From contig NC_135497.1 of the NCBI RefSeq assembly GCF_052857255.1, positions 542,552,207 through 542,616,206 of the forward strand: DNA of 64,000 bases, given 5' to 3'. Under the pieces are notes generated by a model. It was given only the letters and a program-made list of their open reading frames with translations, was not told where the DNA came from and ran no database searches. This DNA comes from Amblyomma americanum (Eukaryota; Arthropoda; Arachnida; Ixodida; Ixodidae). The translations under genes were made by a program, and so were the position numbers. Shown in pieces: positions 57,197 to 64,000 of this stretch (positions are counted from its first letter, which is position 1; each line of letters starts with the position of its first letter).

Positions 57197-60100
57197 TCAT
57201 GGGGGTGGAGGTGGGGGAGGGGGAGGAGGGCCGGTCTCCACTTCTTCGAAGTGAGGTGGTCCTGTGGTCGGCTCTGCGAAGAAACGTCCAGACCCTTCTT
57301 CTTCCTTGAAGTATAGGAGAAAAGCCCGCCAGAGCCGGAGTGCGTCCGATGATCCGATGTGTAATGGTGGATCGACCCATTCCTGCAAGGTGCCTGGTCG
57401 GTGCCAGCCCAGGGACTGAAGTGCTCGCTCCCGCACCACGTCAAAAGCAGGGCAGCGCCACAAAAGGTGTTCGGCCGTGCCTCTGGCCGGGCATGCCGGG
57501 CATTGAGGGGTCGGGTATGAGTGCGGGTTGATGAGGTTGAGCTTTGCTGGCGACAGAAGCTGGCCAGTCTGGGCGCGGCGGAGGAGTACCGCCTCTACCC
57601 TTCGGAAAGCTCTAGGTGGGCGGCGGTATAATTGCTCAGGGTTCGCCACGTGCTGGAGGATGCGGCGGCGATAGCATTGTGCGCGATGCTATGTCTCGGC
57701 CCTATCCATAGGAGGTGACGACGGATGTGCAACGTCGTCACGGGCCCAAGAAGCGGAAACGAGTGTGCATCCAGGCAAAGGTGCGGAAAGAGCTGCAGCG
57801 CGCGCTGCCTGGTGTGCCTTTTCGTTTCCAGTGATTCCTTCGTGTGCAGGAATCCATCTAATAACAATAGTGTAGCCCTCCTCTCGCAGGCGTCGGGCTT
57901 CCGTTCGAATTGCGCTGAGAACGGCATAGTCTGCTCCCCCGCGCGGCATGCGGTGTACGCTGCTTGCGAATCAGTGTAAATATGGTAGGTGCATGGAGCC
58001 GGATCCTGTCGATCTACTATTCGAGTAATGGCAAGGCGTATGGCAATGAGTTCGAGATTAGTGACAGTGTGTTCTTCGGAGAGCCGTTCAACTATTGTGG
58101 TATGTGACTCAGAGTCGTGACAAGCTATTGCGGCGCCAAGTTGAAACTGAGCGGCGTCTGTATATAGCTGGATAGCCCCTTCCTGGGCTAGCTTGTATGA
58201 CATCTTCTCGTGACGTTTAGCGGCAGCTTTGCGCCTTTGGGGATTAGCTGAACTCATGTTCTTTGGTAGTGGCATACCCTCTACTAAATCGAATAGTTCC
58301 CATGATTGGGCAGGAGACGACAGCAGCTCTAATTTGTCAGTGTTGTAGCCTAATGCCCGCAGGATCTGATGGCCAGCCGCCGTTGTGAAGAGACGGACAC
58401 GCTGGGCTTGCAAGTGCTGCTCTGCCACATCCTGTAGGGCATTGATTTTGCTGCATGCGTGTAGGTCCTCTACTGGGCAGAACTGTGGTAGGCCGGTAAC
58501 AAGGCGCATCACCTCCCGATTGATTCGCTCAAGCTGAAGGCGTTGGGTCGCGTTAAGCCGCATGTAGGAATATGCATACAGTATTTTTGATGTTATGAGT
58601 GCCAGGGCTATCTGACGGAGTCCCACCTCTTTGATTCCCCACCCACGAGCAGAGACGCGGCGCATAAGATGTAAAGCCTGATGGCAACTAAGCACCGTGT
58701 TATGAATCCAGCTTTTGGCCCCTCCATCCTCGTCAATAAGCATTCCGAGTATACGGATTGTTTGTTTCCGGCAAATAACCGAGTCCCCTAAATGAAGAGA
58801 GATAAGATTTCGTTCGGCCTCGGCTCGCAGCCGCGGACCGTTTATGACAGCCACGTACTCGGTTTTTTCCGGAGAGGTTTTCATGCCACATTTCTTGATG
58901 TAGTCGTGGACGGCATTAAGGCCTGTCTGCAGGGCTAATTCCTGCTCCGCAGGGGTCCCAGAATTGGTCCAGAGCGTTATATCGTCCGCATACACGGCAA
59001 AATTAAGACCGGGTATCGACGTTAAAATTGGCGGAAGACCTGACATCGCGATATTAAAAAGAGCCGGAGATATGACGGCGCCTTGGGGTACGCCGGTTCG
59101 GTTAGGTTGCCGTGCACCCTGAGTATTCCCAACCATTACCGAGAAAGTTCTGTCCGCAAGAAACGCTTTCACGAAGCGGTAGAGGTTCCCGCGTATCCCC
59201 ACCTCCTGGAGCCGTTGAAGTATGGTAGAGTGGGGCACGGAATCAAAAGCCTTTTTGACGTAAACCCCAACAACCACCCGGAGCTGTGCGCTGCTAGGTT
59301 ATGCGAGAACGTCGTTATGAAGTCTTCTGAGAATATCTTGCGCGCAGAGTCCTCGTCGAAAACCTACTTGCATAGGAGACAGGACGCTGAACTTGTCTAA
59401 GTATCATTCCAGTCTTCTCAGAGCCATACGTTCCATGACTTTGCAAAGGTTGGACGTCAGCGATATCGGCCTGAGGTCTTGCAATGTCCGACTTGGCTTA
59501 CCGGGTTTTGGAATTGGTATGACAACTGACTCCTTCCAGGCAGGGGGAAGAGCACCGTTGGTCCAGCATTCGTTGAATACTTTCAACAGGGCAAGTTTAT
59601 GTGATTTGGGAAGGTTAAGAAGTGTTGAATAGCGTACCCCATCCGGTCCCGGGGCACTTTTATGGTTTGAGTCATACAAGGCTGCCTCCAGTTCGTGTAA
59701 TGTGAAGGGAACGTCGTAATAATTCGATGTATCTGAGACGGGGTCCGCAGGCAAGGCATCCACCTTTTCAGGTTGGGGAAAAAAGACCTTCCCTGCTTGT
59801 ATAGCTAGATCAGCCGGGGAGATATTCAATTTCAGGGCCATGCCTTGGGAAGGGGGAATCGGCCTTTTGCGTCCAAGGACAGCTCGAAATATGTGCCAGG
59901 CCTTCGACAAGTTAACTGTTCCATTGAGCGAGTGGCACAGCAGCTGCCAATCTTGGAGAGCGAGCTGCATAGTATACTGCTTGACCTCTTGAGTAATGCG
60001 GGTGAGTCCGACCAGAGCGGCGGTACGCCTTGAGAGCACGAAGCCTACGATTCCACAGACTCAAAAGGTGGGAGTCCGGCTTCGGGGCATCGTATTTAAC

Positions 60101-61027
60101 TGAAAGCTTCGTTGTGGCTTTCTTCTTGGCACCGTTGATCTGAGTAATGAGTTCGTCTAATTCTGTGGGAACGTTCACCTCACCGAGCATTCTGCGAAAA
60201 TCGTCCCATGAGACGTGCTCCTCTATTCGATGGCGTTGTTGCCGCTTTAGTGACTTTCGCCCTCGAGGGGCCTATGACACCACCACGGGATAGTGATCAC
60301 TGCCCATGACATCATCAGCCCGTGACCATATGATCTCATTAGGATGGGAAACAAGTGTCAGGTCTGGAGAAGTGTCTTGTTGACCTTTGTGCTGGCCACA
60401 GCGACTGGGCAGCGTAAGGTCGTTAACGATGGTCAGTTTGTCTTTGACAATGTGCTGCCATAGATGCCTTCCCCTAGCATCTGAGCGATGATATCCCCAG
60501 CTGGTGCGCATGGCATTAAAATCACCCCCAACTATAACGCGATCCTGAGGATATATCCTTAAGAAGTGTTCTATAAAAGATATATCTACTCGATATGTCG
60601 TAGTACCGAAGGATCTGGCATAAACCGAAAAAACCAATGCTTGTTGGTCCCCTTCTAATGTAAGGCGCACTCCCGCTACCTCTTGCGTCTGCGTGCACCA
60701 CGCGGACGTATCAAGCTCGGTGTGGGCAGCGCGAGAGAGAACAAGTACGCATGCCTGCCCATAGGCTACTGGATTCGCGGATCGCGATCCTGGTCCAGGA
60801 CGTCGGTGCTCTATGGAAGGGGTGCAGTAAGGTTTGTACCCTATTAGATTGGGTCTATTAGTACCAGTCTCCTGAAGCAGGATAGCTAGAGGAAGCGTCG
60901 GCGTGATGGACAGTCTCCTTTGAAGTTCTGCTTGTTTGCGACGGATTCCCCGGCATTTCCATTGTAAGAACCATATACGAGAGTCCGAAGCAAAAATGTC
61001 ATGAGGTTTCGCGCTAGTGCCCGCCAT
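57197..61027 (-). pseudogene. LINE-3 ORF2: endonuclease, RT, RNase H
   Basis: ATG 61027 overlaps the ORF1 end by 14 bp. Endonuclease: FLQWKCRGIRR (Lys where Asn is usual), Glu in LLQETGT, VGGDFNAMR, GSDHYPVVV. Then TAG at 60272-60274 and a frameshift near 60040. RT: SAPGPDGVRYS; motif A VGVYVKKAFD (Tyr for Asp); GVPQGAVISP; FAVYADDITLW intact. Stops TGA 59404 and TAA 59299 lie between. RNase H: LYTDAAQ, TNLELIAIRLA, IYTDSQAAY, then a frameshift near 57950, WIPAHEGITGNEKAH (His for the last Asp) and a C-terminal CPACPARGTAEHLLWRCP motif. One 560-residue stretch (59277-57595) is uninterrupted, though its last 100 residues are read out of frame. Confidence 0.88.
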
Positions 61028-62924
61028 TTTGAAACTGGAAGGTGCGCGGAAGAGAAGATGATGTGTGCCCAATTCCGGGCTCTTGATTCGGAGAAGCCTG
61101 CGACAGTCCTAAGAGTGGAAGCATGCGCTTGATCACCTCAGCAGTGACCATTTCGATAATGTGCTTGAGTTGGTCTTCATCTAAGTGCACCGTGCGTGAG
61201 CGATCTTGCGCCAGATGCGTTTCTGCACCGCGCTGTGTAGCACGGAGAGTTTCAGTATAAGCACGGTGTATGTGTGCTTGCTTTGGCGCCGTCGCGGAAT
61301 GCTCAAGAGATCTCGTTAGGGATGGAGGTGTGGCATTCCTTAGACTAGTGCTCTCAGTTTGTGTAGAGCGGCCGTGCGCATTTTTCCCTCTAGTTTTATG
61401 TTCACTGCCTCGTTCCTTTGGTAACGGCTGACTTTGTATTGGAGGGAAGTCCTCCTTAACAAGCACAATTTGCTCCGAGGGTGATCGCTCTGCGCTGGCA
61501 TGGCTCTTGTGCGCAGCCGTCGAAAACGTTTCGTTGCCATGTAGAAGCTCGGCTTGTTGCTTGCGCTCCTTTCGTCGCGATACTCGACTTCGGCGGACAA
61601 TGCTGTTCCTCAGGGTTTTGGTAGCCTGTCGCCGAACAGGGCACTTCGGGTCTGTAGCTACGTGTTGACCTCCGCAATTACGGCATAGTGGTTCTGTCGG
61701 GCATACCTCGAGGTTGCCATGTGCGGGGCGACCGCAGAACGAGCATCGGCGTTGGTCGACTAGTGAACACGAATTTGTCCTATGTCCGATTTTATGACAG
61801 GTCTCACATATGACAGATTTCGGGTGATAAGGTATGACCGGCAGGAGTATGCTGTATAGATGGATTTTGCGGGGAAGGCTGGAGCCCTCAAATGTTATGA
61901 GAGCTGCTCCGTTCTTGCCCATTGGTCTGGCACTGATTACCTTGCACGAGTAGCACGTGAGGTTGGCCATGAGCTGTTCGCTTGTTAGCCCGTTGGCCCG
62001 ATATATGACCCCGCGGATCTGGCCGGAGCGAATGGTTTCATAGGCTTGTATAGATGTAGGCTTTCCAGAAATTGAGACAGACTGCAGTCCGAGAAGATGG
62101 TCCCTGTCATGCGTATGCGATACGTCGACCGCAAACTGATTGCTTCTTTCAAGAGGCCGTACTTGAAAGCCTGAGTGAAAATGGATTTTTTGAAGCTCAT
62201 CGGCAATGGCTCTGTGCAGCCAGTGTGCGGGGAGTGAGCCTAGTTGTCCAGGTGAAGTTGGCTTCATTATCACAGTATGTTTAACACAGGTTGGATCGGC
62301 AGCTGTAGCTTTGTTCTTTCGCCTAACAGGCTGCCAGTCATCCTCTTCAGAGTGGTCATTATCAGCCGAGTGATCGGTTCTGCCGAATGTGGTGACCATG
62401 GGGGCCGAGGAAGGGTCCCGCGATTGAAAATGCGTATCCGCGTAGCAACCATTTATTGCTGTCTGCGAGCGGCCAAATTTTACGCCGTGTCGTTTGTTCA
62501 CCAAGCGAGCGTTTTCTTGAGTTATCTGAGAAGTGCCTAACCCCATCCTAGGCTGCTTGGCAAATTTCGAAAATGGAAAAGTGCAAGATCCTACATGAGA
62601 ATGGTTATTTCAAGGCATGTTTTCCGTGGAAAGAACAGAGAAGGGATTGGAGGCAGGTATCGCCGCAACCACTTGGCTGGATTCGTCGTCCGTCATGCTT
62701 GCGTCGGCGTCAATTACAGCGACAGATTGCGCCGCGTTATCCGTGCCGCTACGAAGCGATGTTGCCTCGGCGGCTTGCTGCGGCTCCCCGGGAGCCATGT
62801 TGGCGGCATCGGCGGTGGGCATATCGGATGTATCCGGATGGTTTCCTGTGGTAGTCTTCGACATGGAAGCGTTGAAACTGTTGTCCACAGGTGACAAGGA
62901 ACACGATGACACTGGTCCATCCAT
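61014..62924 (-). pseudogene. LINE-3 ORF1 (gag-like, three zinc knuckles)
   Basis: One frame from ATG 62924 to TAA 61014, about 636 codons, broken only by a TGA at 62610-62612. The N terminus is Ser/Thr/Asp-rich. The middle has an RNA-binding-like segment (GVIYRANGLTSEQL; AALITFEGSSLPRKIHLY). Three cysteine knuckles follow (C-ET-C-HKIG-H-RTNS-C; C-SF-C-GRPA-H-GNLEV-C; C-RN-C-GGQH..DPK-C), then a basic and polar tail. The end overlaps the ORF2 start by 14 bp. Confidence 0.85.
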
Positions 62925-63048
62925 TTTAGGGAGCCTAGCCCAAAAACGTCTGGGCCAAAAAGCTTCGAAAAGTCGGAGCGATGCGAACGTGCGTCAGTTC
63001 GAGACGGCTGCTTGCAGCGCCCCCTCCATGCTGATGATGATTATGATT

Positions 63049-63414
63049 TAAAGATATGTCTGGCGAGGTCACGTGCTGATTTGGCGGCGTTGTAGGCGTG
63101 ACGCACGCAGCCAGGTTCGTGACTTCATCAAGCTCTTTATGAAGGTTCTTTTGCTAATAGTCCGCTCCGGGATGACCAAGCAGAGAAACCTGGGTTAGAC
63201 AGAAGAAGGGTGCGTAACGCCACATGCCTCGGCCTGATGTGTGGAGCCGATTCAACCATAACTTTTATCTCAAAACCCTGCGGCCTCAAGGAGAGAGACT
63301 GTGCAGGTATCGCCGGATGGATACCATCACATTCGAGTATGGAATGTTCAATTTTTTCTGCAGATCTGCCAAACACATCATATGTGTCGTCTTCTTGGCT
63401 GAAATTGAAACTCG
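63049..63414. other. Non-coding; matches the CR1-like 5' flank
   Basis: 63192-63245 closely resembles 55785-55835 (shared CAGAAGAAGGGTGC and a following CCACxTGCCTC block), so it is probably the 5' region of another CR1-like copy. No gene seen. Confidence 0.4.
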
Positions 63415-64000
63415 TTTTGGGAGAAGGAAATGGTGCAGTATCTGTCTCACATATCAGCGGACACCTGACCCGTGCCGTAAGGGAAGGGATAAAGGAGGGA
63501 GTGAAAGAAAGGAAGAAGAGGTGCCGTAGTGGAGGGCTTCGGAATAATTTAGACCACCTGGGCATATTTAACTGCCCCGCCGCGGTGGCTCAGTGGTTAG
63601 GGCGCTCGACTACTGAACCGGAGTTCCCGGGTTCGAACCCGACCGCGGCGGCTGCGTTTTTATGGAGGAAAAACGCTAAGGCGCCCGTGTGCTGTGCGAT
63701 GTCAGTGCACGTTAAAGATCCCCAGGTGGTCGAAATTATGCCGGAGCCCTCCACTACGGCACCTATTCTTCCTTTCTTCTTTCACTTCCTCCTTTATCCC
63801 TTCCCTTACGGCGCGGTTCAGGTGTCCAAAGATATATGAGACAGATACTGCGCCATTTCCTTTCCCCAAAAAACCAATTATTATTATTATCATATTTAAC
63901 GTGCACTGATATGGCACAACACACGAGCATCTTAGCGTTCCCCTCTATCAAAACGTGGCCACCGCGGTCGGATTCGAACACTGGTACTCTGATCAGTAGC
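63415..64000 (-). repeat. SINE family A (outer copy, minus), split by another SINE
   Basis: Minus-strand copy present as 63415-63572 and 63901-64000. Its head (GCCACCGCGGTCGGATTCGAAC on the plus strand) runs to the window edge. Confidence 0.85.
63573..63890 (+). repeat. SINE family A (inner copy, full length)
   Basis: 318 bp with a complete tRNA-like head. The acceptor-type ends GCCGCGG and CCGCGGC pair; A box TGGCTCAGTGGT; B box GGGTTCGAACCC. An (ATT)n tail follows. Flanked by CATATTTAAC at 63563-63572 and 63891-63900. It is the cleanest copy in the window and served as the reference for the others. Confidence 0.93.

Larger units (their letters stand above)
57135..63029 (-). mobile_element. 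LINE-3: full-length I-clade LINE in the RTE tail
   Basis: Flanked by GCTGATGAT at 57126-57134 and 63030-63038, a 9-bp duplication inside the RTE's GAT-repeat tail. About 5.9 kb. The 3' end on the minus strand is AATAAAGACGTATAAAAAAA. It has ORF1 and ORF2 as in the I superfamily, with several stops and frameshifts. Confidence 0.87.
55880..63048 (+). mobile_element. RTE LINE remnant, split by LINE-3 in its tail
   Basis: Plus-strand RT fragments: KNYKPISLLFVTYKVF, QAGFRKEYFTIDHI, GGRQGDRISP, GLKVNMQKKKVMY, LYKKVYNSCILP, with many stops and frame changes. The 3' end (CTTTGCCTTGCGGCGGGTGC, AAGGCTGATGAT) is reached at 57134. The (GAT)n tail resumes at 63039 beyond LINE-3. Confidence 0.82.

Noticed and set aside
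63573..63645. tRNA gene-like segment (cloverleaf-type ends with A and B boxes)
   Set aside because: It is the head of a repeated SINE with a long body, (ATT)n tail and target duplication; the anticodon arm does not pair convincingly.

Overview
This window is animal nuclear DNA, most likely from a hard (ixodid) tick. The evidence is GT-AG introns, AATAAA polyadenylation signals, many copies of tRNA-headed SINEs of the type common in ticks (Ruka-like), and I-, CR1- and RTE-clade LINEs beside Ty3/Gypsy, EnSpm, PIF/Harbinger and Tigger elements. The species cannot be fixed from sequence alone. Nothing bacterial or viral-genome-like is present. Almost every long open reading frame belongs to a transposable element; the only good candidate for a host gene is a BEN-domain gene whose last two exons lie at 26.95 and 37.39 kb.

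Layout. 0.3-5.3 kb: a PIF/Harbinger element with two convergent spliced genes, a four-exon Myb/SANT-like protein (+) and a DDE transposase (-). 5.3-8.2 kb: non-coding, a few repeat fragments. 8.2-21.3 kb: an EnSpm/CMC (CACTA-type) transposase gene, with a probable first exon at 8.2 kb and the main domain at 19.08-21.2 kb, broken by frameshifts and stops. Its interior holds a three-layer nest: a SINE (8.88-18.30 kb) split by a MITE with 39-bp inverted ends (8.98-18.08 kb), itself split by a 7.6-kb Ty3/Gypsy retrotransposon (10.06-17.70 kb, Gypsy-1). 21.3-26.07 kb: AT-rich, ending in a two-scale tandem array. 26.07-26.5 kb: an LTR fragment. 26.95-38.7 kb: the BEN gene 3' end; its 10.2-kb intron carries two SINEs and a TA-flanked DNA element split by a young, intact Ty3/Gypsy element on the minus strand (Gypsy-2, 28.74-34.68 kb); its 3' UTR carries a Tigger/pogo remnant. 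38.8-42.7 kb: a short tandem array, an RTE tail and non-coding DNA. 42.76-54.47 kb: an I-clade LINE (LINE-1, minus) split by a second one (LINE-2, 45.19-51.6 kb), which itself carries a solo LTR and a SINE. LINE-1 sits in a CR1-like LINE remnant (54.48-55.75 kb) that encodes a 2A-like motif. 55.88-63.05 kb: an RTE LINE whose (GAT)n tail was the target of a third I-clade LINE (LINE-3, 57.14-63.03 kb). 63.4-64.0 kb: a SINE inside a SINE of the same family.

How the parts work together. Each Gypsy element carries a -1 ribosomal frameshift signal at its gag stop codon (slippery heptamer, 7-8 nt spacer, GC-rich hairpin), which would set the Gag:Gag-Pol ratio. In each LINE with readable ORF ends, ORF1 and ORF2 overlap or abut by a few bases, which suggests coupled translation. 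All four LINE reverse transcriptases have lost the catalytic motif-A aspartate, so they look dead. Gypsy-2 is the one element that looks recently mobile: its LTRs differ by a single base and both ORFs are open. Target-site duplications fix the order of several nested insertions.
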